Counted from the stretch's first letter, positions 1 through 8,633 are shown. The stretch is DNA of 8,633 bases from Gemmatimonadota bacterium (GCA_003142495.1 PLMM01000372.1:5192-13824), one strand, 5' to 3'. The notes: generated from the letters alone by a model not told the origin. Program-made: numbers and translations.

Positions 1-131
1 ACCACCCCGCCGATATGGATATCCTGCGAGAGAATCACGAGCGAGCGCTGATGCACATCGTTGCCGCTACCCTCGAGCACGGCGGCCGACGTCTCGTCGC
101 ACGAGGTCTCGATGCCGAGCACGCGCGTCAT
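1..131 (-). CDS. tsaD: TsaD, tRNA N6-threonylcarbamoyladenosine (t6A) synthesis protein, N-terminal part only
   Basis: TsaD transfers the threonylcarbamoyl group to A37 of ANN-decoding tRNAs, working with TsaB and TsaE in the cytoplasm. The 43 visible residues contain the family's opening motif LGIETSCDETSAAVL (about residues 5-19), and further on LSQDIHIGGV, which corresponds to the LSSQ-x-H-x-x-x-GGVVPE segment of TsaD/Kae1 proteins. The ASKHA-fold phosphate-binding start is therefore intact. The gene runs off the left edge, so the metal-binding HxxxH motif and most of the protein lie outside. The ATG at 131 forms an ATGA overlap with the stop of the YbbR-domain gene, and I see no clear Shine-Dalgarno before it, which suggests translational coupling. 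Identity is certain from the motif; the length is unknown. Confidence 0.95.
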   Translation of the reverse strand, partial: MTRVLGIETSCDETSAAVLEGSGNDVHQRSLVILSQDIHIGGV

Positions 132-583
132 GGCGAGACTCTATTCGCGCGCGTGGGACGCACTGTTACCGGCGCGGTGCGTGCCAGCGAAAGACGCACG
201 AGATGCGGCCGCACGTCGAGCACCTTGACGTCCGCCTCGCTCGACGTGCTCACATCCGCGGGGTGCACCGCGAAGACGGTGTCGTCCATGCCGATCGAGC
301 GGCGTAGCTGCGGCAGCGCCCTGTACAGCTTGAGCAGCTCGCGTCCGCGTCCGGACACCAATGCCTGCACCGCCGGCGGCTGCGACGCCATCGTCACCGT
401 CGAATCGAGCGTGAGCGCCAGGTGCACGTCGATCCACGCCTCCGACGGCTCCTCCGAGCGCACGATCACCCACAGCACGATCGCGAAGAAGAGCGCCGAA
501 AATTTCACGGGCAGATGCTCGGTCACTGCCGACGTGAGCTGGCGCTTGAACGAGACCATTCGCGATGACGACACAGTTGCCAC
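128..583 (-). CDS. Single-domain YbbR-like membrane protein (CdaR-type)
   Basis: About 151 residues from a GTG start. A positively charged N-terminus (SFKRQ) is followed by one membrane segment at about residues 25-42 (VKFSALFFAIVLWVIVRS), then an acidic EEP and an extracytoplasmic domain of about 90 residues. The ILWxxVRSEEP junction and the downstream beta-rich pattern with 'VQALVSGRGRELLKL' fit one YbbR domain. Family members such as CdaR usually carry several YbbR repeats and regulate the cyclic-di-AMP cyclase CdaA, but no cdaA lies in this window, so that role is inference here. The start is uncertain. The GTG at 583 lies one base after the stop of the upstream thioredoxin gene and has a weak GGGAAAG four bases before it; an ATG at 559 (residue 9) would also keep the whole membrane segment. 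The stop overlaps the tsaD start as ATGA. Confidence 0.8.
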   Translation of the reverse strand: MATVSSSRMVSFKRQLTSAVTEHLPVKFSALFFAIVLWVIVRSEEPSEAWIDVHLALTLDSTVTMASQPPAVQALVSGRGRELLKLYRALPQLRRSIGMDDTVFAVHPADVSTSSEADVKVLDVRPHLVRLSLARTAPVTVRPTRANRVSP

Positions 584-584
584 G

Positions 585-1136
585 CTACTTTCCCGGCTCG
601 GCGAGCAGTTGAGCGATCAGCGCGCGATTCGTCGTGCTGTTCCAGTCGGACGCCCCGATCACCTTCTTCCGGATGACGCCGTCGCGCGCGATCACGAACG
701 TCTCTGGTACACCGGTGGTCTGGTAGTCGTTCACGATCTTCCCCGACGGATCGTAGAGAATCTGAAAGGTGAGCGAGTACTGCTTCGCGAAGTCGCGGAT
801 CTGCTGCTCGAAGCCGGGATCATCCATGCTGATCGCGACGACCTTGAGCCCCTGCGCGCCAAGAGCCTGGTGCAGCTTCTCGATCGCGGGCATCTCGTCG
901 CGGCAGGGGACGCAGAAGGTGCCCCAGATGTTGAGGAGCACCACTTGCCCCTTGTAGTCCGCGAGCGATTGCGTGCGCGGCGTGGAGTCGACCGTCGTCG
1001 CGTGGAACTCCGGCGCCTTCGACCCAACCGAAACGGGATAGAGTTGATCGCCGAGCATGCGCGAGGCGACGAAGAGCGCGCCGCCAAGCACGACGACGAT
1101 CGCCGCGACGATCGACCACTGCTGGCGCGCGGTCAC
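585..1136 (-). CDS. Membrane-anchored ResA/TlpA-family thiol-disulfide oxidoreductase
   Basis: 183 residues. A short N-terminus and one membrane segment (about residues 8-26, IVAAIVVVLGGALFVASRM) tether a thioredoxin-like domain outside the cytoplasmic membrane. The domain begins at VGSKAPEF, and the redox site is WGTFCVPC (Cys75 and Cys78). The cis-proline loop is TGVPETF (Pro144), and IARDGVI follows as in AhpC/TSA and Redoxin folds. Family members reduce disulfides, for example in apocytochrome c maturation (ResA, CcmG); no cytochrome gene is nearby, so the substrate is unknown. The GTG start at 1136 is chosen because it overlaps the rpe stop as GTGA, has GGAG five bases upstream, and removes an Arg-rich out-of-family leader that lies over rpe. 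Tryptophan before the first Cys is replaced by Phe, a mild variation on the usual WCxxC. Confidence 0.9.
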   Translation of the reverse strand: MTARQQWSIVAAIVVVLGGALFVASRMLGDQLYPVSVGSKAPEFHATTVDSTPRTQSLADYKGQVVLLNIWGTFCVPCRDEMPAIEKLHQALGAQGLKVVAISMDDPGFEQQIRDFAKQYSLTFQILYDPSGKIVNDYQTTGVPETFVIARDGVIRKKVIGASDWNSTTNRALIAQLLAEPGK

Positions 1137-1798
1137 GCGCGCTCCGTGCAGAGCGCGCGCAGCGCACCGATCTCGGCGCGCGGATCCGCCGCGGCGAAGA
1201 CTGCATTCCCCGCGACGAAGGTGTCGGCACCTGCGCGCCACACCTGCGCAATCGTCTCGCGATTGATGCCGCCGTCGACCTCGAGCGCGGCGCGGCTCCT
1301 CGTTTCCGTAAGCAGCGCGCGCGCACGACGCACCTTGTCCGGCGAGGTCGCAATGAACGACTGTCCGCCGAAGCCGGGATTCACCGTCATGATGAGCAGT
1401 ATGTCGAGCTCGGCTGCGACCTCGCGCACGGTCTCGACCGGCGTCGACGGATTGAGCGCGACGCCCGCGCCGCAGCCGAGCTCGCGAATGCGCGCGAGCT
1501 GCCGATGCAGATGCGGCGCCACCTCGGCGTGAATCGTCAGGTTGTTCGCGCCGGCCTTCGCGAAGCTGTCGAAGTAGCCCTCGGGCTCGACGACCATGAG
1601 ATGCACATCGAGCGGGAGCTTCGTCAGCTTCTTGACCGTTTCAATTACTTTGGCACCAAAAGAGAGGTTCGGGACGAACCTGCCATCCATTACGTCGACG
1701 TGAATCCAGTCGGCGCCGCCGGCCTCGAGGCGCGCGACGTCGTCCGCGAGATGCCCGAAGTCGGCGCTGAGGATTGACGGCGCGATGCGGCAGCTCAT
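1133..1798 (-). CDS. rpe: Ribulose-phosphate 3-epimerase
   Basis: 221 residues, the usual family length. It interconverts ribulose-5-phosphate and xylulose-5-phosphate in the pentose phosphate pathway (and the Calvin cycle where present). It is a TIM barrel whose motifs are all intact: APSILSAD at 6-13, WIHVDVMDGRFVPN at 31-44, DVHLMV at 64-69, MTVNPGFGGQ at 137-146 and EVDGGI at 173-178. The expected metal ligands His33, Asp35, His66 and Asp175 are present; Asp35 and Asp175 are the acid/base pair in the family. The ATG start overlaps the stop of the PASTA gene as ATGA, with a weak GAAGG just upstream. Next to rsmB and a PASTA protein it keeps the place it has downstream of prkC and rsgA in Firmicutes. 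Confidence 0.98.
   Translation of the reverse strand: MSCRIAPSILSADFGHLADDVARLEAGGADWIHVDVMDGRFVPNLSFGAKVIETVKKLTKLPLDVHLMVVEPEGYFDSFAKAGANNLTIHAEVAPHLHRQLARIRELGCGAGVALNPSTPVETVREVAAELDILLIMTVNPGFGGQSFIATSPDKVRRARALLTETRSRAALEVDGGINRETIAQVWRAGADTFVAGNAVFAAADPRAEIGALRALCTERA
1142..1145 (-). promoter_or_regulatory. Ribosome binding site (GGAG) for the ResA-like gene
   Basis: GGAG on the minus strand, five bases before the GTG at 1136 and inside the last codons of rpe. It supports the GTGA-overlap start over the longer upstream reading. Confidence 0.6.
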
Positions 1799-2535
1799 GG
1801 AGCCTTCGGCGTGGTGGCGACGCGCAGTCGCACGGTAACGCCCGGAGGCGCGGGCTCATTTCCAGTGGGCTCCTGACTCGTCACCGTGCCCTCGGGCGCG
1901 CCCGCCGTGAGCGTGTCTGGCACGGCCGGCGCGACGCGAAAACCCACTTGCATCAATAGCTGCGCGGCCGACGCGTACGACTGTCCGGTGACATCGGGAA
2001 TTGCGAGCTGCGACGGGCCGCCGCTTACGATGAACGATACCTCGGATGGAAGCGGCGTCTTCTCGCCGCCATTCGGCGACGACGAGAGCACCTGCCCGCG
2101 CGGCGACGGACTCTCGCGTTGCGTGACGTCGCCCGCGTCGAGCCCCGCGTTCTGCAGCGCGAGCTCTGCCGCCTGCCGCGACAGCCCGATGAGCTGCGGA
2201 ACGGTCGTGGTGCGCTGGCCCTGGCTCACATCGAGCACGACCTTCGTGCCCGCCGGCATCACTGCATCGGGAAGTGGATTCTGGCCGAGCACCTGTCCAG
2301 ACGCGCTGCCGGCCGTGAAGCGCTCTTCGCCTTTCGCCGACTTGAAGCCGACCTTCTGCAGCTGCGCCGATGCGGCCTCGAACGTCTGCCCGACGACGTT
2401 CGGCACCTTCGTGTCGGTGGTGACGAGATGCGCTGGGAAGATGAAGAAGGCGACGATCAAGTAAGCGAGAAGGAATCCGCTCATGATGGCGACGAGATAC
2501 GGGATCGACCTGCGGGCGGAGCCGCGCAGCGTCAC
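1795..2535 (-). CDS. Stand-alone membrane-anchored protein with three PASTA domains, no kinase
   Basis: 246 residues. A short basic N-terminus (MTLRGSARRS) is followed by one membrane helix at about 12-34, then three tandem extracytoplasmic PASTA units at about 42-105 (opens KVPNVVGQTFEAA), 110-173 (opens TVPQLIGLSRQAA) and 178-240 (opens AIPDVTGQSYASA). Each shows the xVPxxxGxxxxxAxxxLxxxGF plan and ends in a hydrophobic beta strand of the VVLDVSQG type. PASTA domains of PknB/PrkC kinases and PBPs bind muropeptides or lipid II-type wall material. No kinase or transpeptidase domain is present. The gene lies between rsmB and rpe, where Firmicutes carry prkC. The GTG start overlaps the rsmB stop as GTGA and has a strong GGAGG eight bases upstream. 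Domain identity is sure; the function is unknown, and cell-wall sensing or scaffolding is an inference. Confidence 0.92.
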   Translation of the reverse strand: MTLRGSARRSIPYLVAIMSGFLLAYLIVAFFIFPAHLVTTDTKVPNVVGQTFEAASAQLQKVGFKSAKGEERFTAGSASGQVLGQNPLPDAVMPAGTKVVLDVSQGQRTTTVPQLIGLSRQAAELALQNAGLDAGDVTQRESPSPRGQVLSSSPNGGEKTPLPSEVSFIVSGGPSQLAIPDVTGQSYASAAQLLMQVGFRVAPAVPDTLTAGAPEGTVTSQEPTGNEPAPPGVTVRLRVATTPKAP

Positions 2536-3874
2536 CCGCCCACCCTCCGCAATCGCGCCGCGAACGCGCCATCGACGCCGCTGCGCTGCGGGAGCACGCG
2601 CAGGCGCCCGGCATCGAGCACGCTCGCCGGCACGACGCCTTCGGCGGGCGGCTCGAGCTGCCAGTCGCTTCGGTCGGCGAGGAAGCTTTCGATCTGCGCG
2701 TCGTTCTCTTCCGGCTCGAGCGAGCAGGTGCTGTAGATGAGCAGCCCGCCCGGCTTCACGACGGCAGCCGCCGCGCGCAGGATGCTGCGCTGTAGTGCGG
2801 CCATCACCGCGAGATCGGAGATGCGCAGGCGCCAGCGCGCATCGGGGTGGCGGCGCAGCGTCCCCGTGCCGGTGCAGGGGACGTCTATCAGCACCGCGTC
2901 CATCTCGCGCACGGCGGGGTTGCGCGCATCCATCACGACGGACGAGATGTTGCGCGCCTCGACGCGGCGCAGATTCTCGATGAGTCGCTGCGTGCGATGC
3001 AGGTTGCGATCGCCTGCGACGACGACCGACGCCGTGCGCGAGAGCTCGAGCGTCTTGCCACCGGGCGCCGCGCAGAGATCGGCGACGCGCGCATCAGGCG
3101 GAATGTCGGCGTACTGCGTGACGAGCGTCGACGCGGGATCCTGCACGAAGAACAACCCTTTGCGAAAGGCGCCGAGCTCCGTGAGCGAGATGCCGTGCGG
3201 AAGCTGGATGCTGTCGCGCAGCAACGGGCTCTCCGATACATCGACGCCCGCGTTCTCGAGCATCGTCTCGAGCTGCTCGCGCACGATGCCGTACGGGCGC
3301 AGCACGATCGACGGCTCGGTGTTGTTTGCGATGAGCAGCTGCTCGGTCTCCGCGGCGCCCCAGCGCGCGACCCAACGCGCCACGAGCCAGCGCGGATGCG
3401 AGTGATTGAGCGCGAGCGCGTCGACCGGATCGGTGAGCACAGGGAGCACGAGCGCATCGCGCTCGCGATCGACGCGGCGCAGCACCGCATTGGCCAGCTT
3501 GCTCGCGCCGATGCCGTGACGCTGCTTCGCGAGCTCCACCGTCTGCGCGATCGCGGCGTACGCGGGCACGCTGCGCATCGAGAGCAGCTGATACGCGCCG
3601 AGACGGAGCAGGTCGCCCAGGTCGGGATCGAGTCGCACGAGCCCGCCCTTCACGCGCTCGCTCAAATACGCGTCGAGAATACTCCGCTTGCGCAGCATCC
3701 CGTACACGAGCTCCTGCGTCCAGCGTCGATCGCGCGCGTCGAGCGGTCCGACGCGCAGATCGAAGACGACGTCGAGCAGCTGGCCGCGGCGAAGATCGGC
3801 GCAGAGATCGGCGGCGATCCGTCGCGAGTCGGTGACGCCGGCAACGGGGCGGACGAGCGTCGGTGGACGATCCG

Positions 3875-3878
<4 letters not shown>
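2532..3878 (-). CDS. rsmB: 16S rRNA (cytosine-C5)-methyltransferase RsmB (Sun/Fmu)
   Basis: 448 residues, close to the family's usual 430-450. It methylates C967 (E. coli numbering) of 16S rRNA using S-adenosylmethionine. An N-terminal NusB-like RNA-binding domain (about 15-150, including ARDRRWTQELVYGMLR) precedes the Rossmann methyltransferase domain. The SAM-binding motif is ADLCAAPGGKT (266-276), and Asp290 sits in the motif II position. Motif IV is IDVPCTGTGTLRRHPD with Cys335, and motif VI is YSTCSLEPEEN with the catalytic Cys385. Both cysteines of the m5C mechanism are present, so the enzyme looks active. The ATG start overlaps the thiG stop as ATGA, with GGGGA seven bases upstream. 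It follows fmt at a distance, as in the conserved def-fmt-rsmB order, with the thiazole genes inserted between. Confidence 0.97.
2544..2548 (-). promoter_or_regulatory. Ribosome binding site (GGAGG) for the PASTA protein
   Basis: GGAGG on the minus strand, eight bases before the GTG at 2535 and inside the 3' end of rsmB. It is one of the best Shine-Dalgarno matches in the window. It fixes the GTG as the start and suggests this gene is translated independently as well as by coupling. Confidence 0.65.
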
Positions 3879-4674
<796 letters not shown>

Positions 4675-4678
<4 letters not shown>

Positions 4679-4878
4679 CCGCCACCGACGAAGTGAACGA
4701 TCTCGACCGAATCGCCCGTAGCGAGCACCATGCTGTCGAGGCGCGAGCGATCGCGCACGATCTCGCGGTTGTGCTCCACGACGACGGCTGCAGCGCTGAC
4801 GGACAGCTCTCGCAGCAGGTCGCCGATGGTGCTGCCGGCCGCAACCGTGCGTTCCTCGCCATTGACGACGGGGATCAC
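4675..4878 (-). CDS. thiS: Sulfur carrier protein ThiS
   Basis: A beta-grasp (ubiquitin-like) protein of 67 residues from the chosen GTG start. It has VVNGEERTVAAGSTIGDLL near the start, VVVEHNREIV in the middle, GDSVEIVHFVGGG at the end, and the Gly-Gly C-terminus that is adenylated and turned into a thiocarboxylate. It donates sulfur to ThiG, with which it overlaps by ATGA. The start is not settled. GTG at 4878 sits four bases after the tenI stop and gives exactly the family length and N-terminus. ATG codons at 4908 and 4905 would add 9-10 residues and overlap tenI by about 25 bases; neither has a good Shine-Dalgarno. I prefer the GTG on family length alone. A longer reading back to 5010 is rejected because its leader lies over tenI and is unlike any ThiS. 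Confidence 0.92.
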
Positions 4879-4882
4879 TCCA

Positions 4883-5521
4883 TCAGGACTGACCGCGCGC
4901 TCCATCATAGTGGGAAAGATAGTCGGTAGCGGCGGCTTCCGCAGACGCCGCGCCCCAGATTCCGGTGATCGCCGCGACCCCCCACGCCCCGGCGTCACGG
5001 AGTGTTCCAACGTTCGCGGGGCGAACGCCGCCGATCGCGATGCACGGGATCGTCGTCTTCGCCGTCACCTCGGCAACCAGCTCAACGCCGCGCTCGGCCT
5101 TCCCCGCGTGCGACGACGTCGGATAGACGTGCCCGGCGACGATCCAGTCCGCGCCGTCGCGCTCTGCCTCGAGCGCCTCGTGCACGCTGTGGATGCTCGC
5201 GCCGAGCGGGAGATCGCCGGCGACGACGCGCGCATCGGCGACGGTAAGCGAGCGTGTCGTGAGCTGCGCCGCGTGCGTCTTCGCGGCGAGCGCGACATCG
5301 AGGCGCTCGTTCACCACGAGCCAGCATCCGGTGCTCTCCTGCGCATCGCCGAGCGCGAGGGCGATCGCGTAGAGTTGCGCGGCGGTGAGATAGCGCGCGC
5401 GCAGATGCACCGCGCCGCGCGGGCCGAGCGCGGTCATGACGCCGCGTGCGCGGGAAGTAAACTCGGGGTGGGCGAGGATCAGGTCGTCGGTAACGGCGTG
5501 GATGCGCGGAACGTCGAGCAT
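4883..5521 (-). CDS. tenI: TenI-like thiazole tautomerase of the thiamine-phosphate synthase (ThiE/TenI) family
   Basis: 212 residues with the ThiE/TenI TIM-barrel layout: IHAVTDD at the N-terminus (7-13), VHLRARYLTAAQL (38-50), VVNERLDVAL (69-78), GASIHSVHEALEAERDGADW (107-126), VAGHVYPTSSHAG (128-140), IPCIAIGGVRP (158-168) and GVAAITGIWG (181-190). Details favour TenI over ThiE. The ThiE GVHLGQEDLP segment is replaced by HAAQLTTRSLTVADA, SIHS matches the TenI SVHS, and GHVYPT carries a His (131) where B. subtilis TenI has GHVFET with its catalytic His122; ThiE usually has GPVFPT or GPIYPT there. TenI aromatises the thiazole product of ThiG, which suits the thiS-thiG neighbourhood. The ATG directly abuts the fmt stop (TAGATG) with no clear ribosome binding site. 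Family confidence is very high; TenI rather than ThiE about 0.75. Confidence 0.9.
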   Translation of the reverse strand: MLDVPRIHAVTDDLILAHPEFTSRARGVMTALGPRGAVHLRARYLTAAQLYAIALALGDAQESTGCWLVVNERLDVALAAKTHAAQLTTRSLTVADARVVAGDLPLGASIHSVHEALEAERDGADWIVAGHVYPTSSHAGKAERGVELVAEVTAKTTIPCIAIGGVRPANVGTLRDAGAWGVAAITGIWGAASAEAAATDYLSHYDGARGQS

Positions 5522-6463
5522 CTACGCGCCGAAGCGCTCGCCAACCTCGATGCCGCGCCCGCGCATCCACTCCTCGGGCTCCACGCGCGTGCCCCCCGCG
5601 GGCTGCGCGCAGCGGATCATCACCGCGCCGGTGCCGCAGGTGATCACCATCCCGCGCTTATCGATCGAGACGACAGTGCCGGGCGCGTGCCTGCTCTCGG
5701 CCGGCGCATCGGCGACGACGGCGCCGAAGAGCTTGATGTCGCCGCCGCGGTGCGTCGTGAACGCGCCGGGCTTGGGATCGTACGCGCGCACGTGGCGGCC
5801 GATCGCGTCGGCGCTCTCGTTCCAGTTCACGCGTGCCATCTCGCGCAGGATCTTTGGCGCGAAGGTCGCCTTCGAGTCGTCCTGCGGCGTTTCGGAGAGC
5901 TTGCCGAGCGACATGAGCGTGAGCGCCTCGATGAGCGCGAGAGCGCCGAGCTCGGAGAGGCGCGCCTCGAGCTCGCCGGCGGTCTCGTCGCGCGCGACGG
6001 GAGTGCGCGCCTGGAGCATGATCGGGCCGGCGTCGAGCGCCTTCACCATACGCATGACGGTGACGCCGGTCTCCGCGAGCCCCGCGCGTACGGCGCCCTG
6101 AATTGGCGCCGCGCCGCGGAGGGCAGGGAGGAGCGACGCGTGCACGTTGATGGTTCCGTGCATGGGCAGAGCGATGAGCGACTCGCCCAGAATGTGCCCG
6201 TACGACACGACGACGCTGAGCTCGGGCGCGAGCGCGTGCAGCTGCGCGAGAAACGCCTCGTCCTTCGGCGTCTCGGGCTGGAAAAGCGGGAGCGCATCTT
6301 CGAGCGCGACACTCTTGACCGGCGACGGCACCAGCGTTGAGCGCGAGCGCCCCACCGCGCGATCAGGCTGCGTCACCACGCCCACGACATCGAAGCCCTC
6401 GCCAAGCAGCGCGCGGAGCGCAGGGACGGCGAAGCTCGAAGTGCCCCAGAATACCAGCCGCAC
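5522..6463 (-). CDS. fmt: Methionyl-tRNA formyltransferase
   Basis: 313 residues, the normal length. Fmt formylates Met-tRNA(fMet) with 10-formyltetrahydrofolate. VRLVFWGTSSFAVPALRALL opens the formyltransferase domain. The active-site segment GTINVHASLLPALRGAAPIQ gives Asn106 and His108, and KALDAGPI gives Asp144; these positions match the family's catalytic triad. LPLFQPE and VVSYGHIL are also typical. The C-terminal OB-like domain starts at about residue 205 (ILREMARVNWN) and includes VRAYDPKPGAFT. The GTG start at 6463 shares one base with the def stop (TAGTG) and has GAGGAG five bases upstream. A longer in-frame reading to 6556 only adds Arg/Gly/Ala-rich residues over def and is rejected. 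Adjacent def removes the formyl group that Fmt adds. Confidence 0.98.
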   Translation of the reverse strand: MRLVFWGTSSFAVPALRALLGEGFDVVGVVTQPDRAVGRSRSTLVPSPVKSVALEDALPLFQPETPKDEAFLAQLHALAPELSVVVSYGHILGESLIALPMHGTINVHASLLPALRGAAPIQGAVRAGLAETGVTVMRMVKALDAGPIMLQARTPVARDETAGELEARLSELGALALIEALTLMSLGKLSETPQDDSKATFAPKILREMARVNWNESADAIGRHVRAYDPKPGAFTTHRGGDIKLFGAVVADAPAESRHAPGTVVSIDKRGMVITCGTGAVMIRCAQPAGGTRVEPEEWMRGRGIEVGERFGA

Positions 6464-7016
6464 TACAGCTCCTCGTCCCGGTCGTGATGCTCCGCCGTCT
6501 CGCGAGGCGGCATCGTGCGCGTGAGCGACTTGTCCTTGCCGCGAAGCTTCCGCCACTTCTTGATCGCGGCCGTTCGCTTCAGCAAGCTCAGATAGTCGAT
6601 GAACAGCCGCCCATGCAGATGGTCGATCTCGTGTTGCAGGCAGCGCGCGAGCAGATCGTTCGCATCGATCTCGATCGGCTTGCCGTTGCGGTCGAGTGCG
6701 CGTACCACCGCGTGCTTCGCACGCGTCACGTCACCGTAGATCTCGGGGATCGAGAGACACCCCTCCTCACCCGACTGCTCGCCATCGCTCTCGACGATCT
6801 CCGGATTCACGAGCGCGTACTTCACCTTGTCGATGTCGATCACGCAAATGCGCTCGAGGCGCCCCACCTGCGTGGCCGCGAGCCCGATCCCGCGCGCGAT
6901 GCGCATCGTCTCGAACATGTCGTCGATCAGGCGACGATGCGCATCCGTCACCTCCGTGAGCACCGTCGTCTCCTGGCGGAGGATCGGCGCGTCGAGGACA
7001 TAGATATCCAGCGGGG

Positions 7017-7020
<4 letters not shown>
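6463..7020 (-). CDS. def: Peptide deformylase
   Basis: 185 residues. This metallo-hydrolase removes the N-formyl group from nascent proteins. All three family motifs are intact: GIGLAATQVG (44-53), EEGCLSIP (85-92) with metal ligand Cys88, and QHEIDHLHGRLFID (129-142) with His130, catalytic Glu131 and His134. The EGCLS form is the one usual in bacterial type 1 enzymes. After the final helix the protein continues into a charged tail rich in His, Asp and Glu (about 165-185), somewhat longer than in E. coli; this tail contains the fmt ribosome binding site. The GTG start overlaps the yajC stop as GTGA and has AAGGAG ten bases upstream. Confidence 0.98.
6469..6474 (-). promoter_or_regulatory. Ribosome binding site (GAGGAG) for fmt
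   Basis: GAGGAG on the minus strand, five bases before the GTG at 6463 and inside the last codons of def (encoding the acidic DEEL tail). It decides the GTG as the fmt start against the longer upstream reading. Confidence 0.7.
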
Positions 7021-8563
<1,543 letters not shown>

Positions 8564-8568
8564 TCAGA

Positions 8569-8633
8569 TCAAATGATCGCCATCGCGTCGCCATACGAAT
8601 AAAACCGGTACCCCGCATCCACCGCCTCCCCGT
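8569..8633 (-). CDS. queA: QueA, S-adenosylmethionine:tRNA ribosyltransferase-isomerase, C-terminal end only
   Basis: QueA converts preQ1 in tRNA to epoxyqueuosine using the ribosyl part of S-adenosylmethionine. Only the last 20 or so codons are inside the window. They read GEAVDAGYRFYSYGDAMAII followed by TGA, which is the highly conserved QueA C-terminus (YRFYSYGDAMxI). The rest lies beyond the right edge. Its position just upstream of tgt on the same strand is the standard queA-tgt arrangement and confirms the call despite the short length. Confidence 0.93.
   Translation of the reverse strand, partial: GEAVDAGYRFYSYGDAMAII

Noticed and set aside
1137..1241. N-terminal extension of the ResA-like protein of about 35 residues
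   Set aside because: Arg-rich and lying over rpe. The GTGA overlap start at 1136 with GGAG upstream gives a normal short tail before the membrane segment.
1652..1665. TTTGG-CA-CCAAA inverted repeat in an AT-richer part of rpe, possible operator
   Set aside because: Arms of only five bases, inside the conserved SFGAKVIE coding segment of Rpe, with no promoter-like spacing or gene start nearby. Likely chance.
5474..5483. CCTGATC on the minus strand near the start of tenI, reminiscent of part of a TPP riboswitch (THI box)
   Set aside because: It encodes the conserved TDDLIL residues of the protein. No companion CTGAGA element or paired stems lie upstream, where fmt is coding.
4730..6340. Very long open frame of over 500 codons on the plus strand, antisense to thiS, tenI and fmt (others at 15-1532, 2847-4334 and 7403-8602)
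   Set aside because: These frames lie over several well-identified minus-strand genes, are extremely rich in Arg, Ala and His, show no recognisable domain and cross real gene boundaries. They are what high GC content produces opposite real genes.
6464..6556. N-terminal extension of Fmt of about 31 residues
   Set aside because: It overlaps the conserved end of def in another frame and is unlike any Fmt. The GTG at 6463 has a good GAGGAG and gives the exact family residue numbering of the catalytic triad.

Overview
The window is a densely packed, GC-rich stretch of bacterial chromosome. Every gene that I can support lies on the minus strand, so transcription runs from the right edge to the left edge. 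In that order the genes are queA (3' end only), tgt, yajC, def, fmt, a tenI/thiE-family gene, thiS, thiG, rsmB, a membrane-anchored PASTA-repeat protein, rpe, a ResA/TlpA-type thioredoxin, a YbbR-domain protein and tsaD (5' end only). There are no RNA genes, insertion sequences, CRISPR arrays or phage genes. The largest non-coding gap is about 29 bases, between queA and tgt.

Right part (about 4.9-8.6 kb): queA and tgt act in queuosine modification of tRNA, and yajC encodes a Sec translocon accessory protein. def and fmt remove and add the formyl group of initiator Met. They are followed by a thiazole-synthesis block for thiamin: a TenI-like protein, the sulfur carrier ThiS and the synthase ThiG.

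Left part (about 0.1-3.9 kb): rsmB (16S rRNA m5C methyltransferase), a three-PASTA single-pass membrane protein with no kinase domain, ribulose-phosphate 3-epimerase, a membrane-tethered thiol-disulfide oxidoreductase, a single-YbbR membrane protein, and the start of tsaD (t6A tRNA modification). Eight of the thirteen gene junctions are four-base stop/start overlaps of the ATGA or GTGA type. Most of the rest are within a few bases of each other, so this looks like one long, translationally coupled operon dominated by translation and tRNA/rRNA modification functions.

The main point of interest is gene order. def-fmt-rsmB-[PASTA protein]-rpe follows the known Bacillus subtilis order def-fmt-rsmB-rlmN-prpC-prkC-rsgA-rpe. 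Here the PrkC slot holds only a membrane anchor plus extracellular PASTA repeats, while the kinase domain, the PP2C phosphatase, RlmN and RsgA are absent.

Organism: a high-GC bacterium. The operon layout with a stand-alone PASTA protein makes me think of Gemmatimonadota or a neighbouring phylum. That is an impression from gene content, not something the sequence proves.
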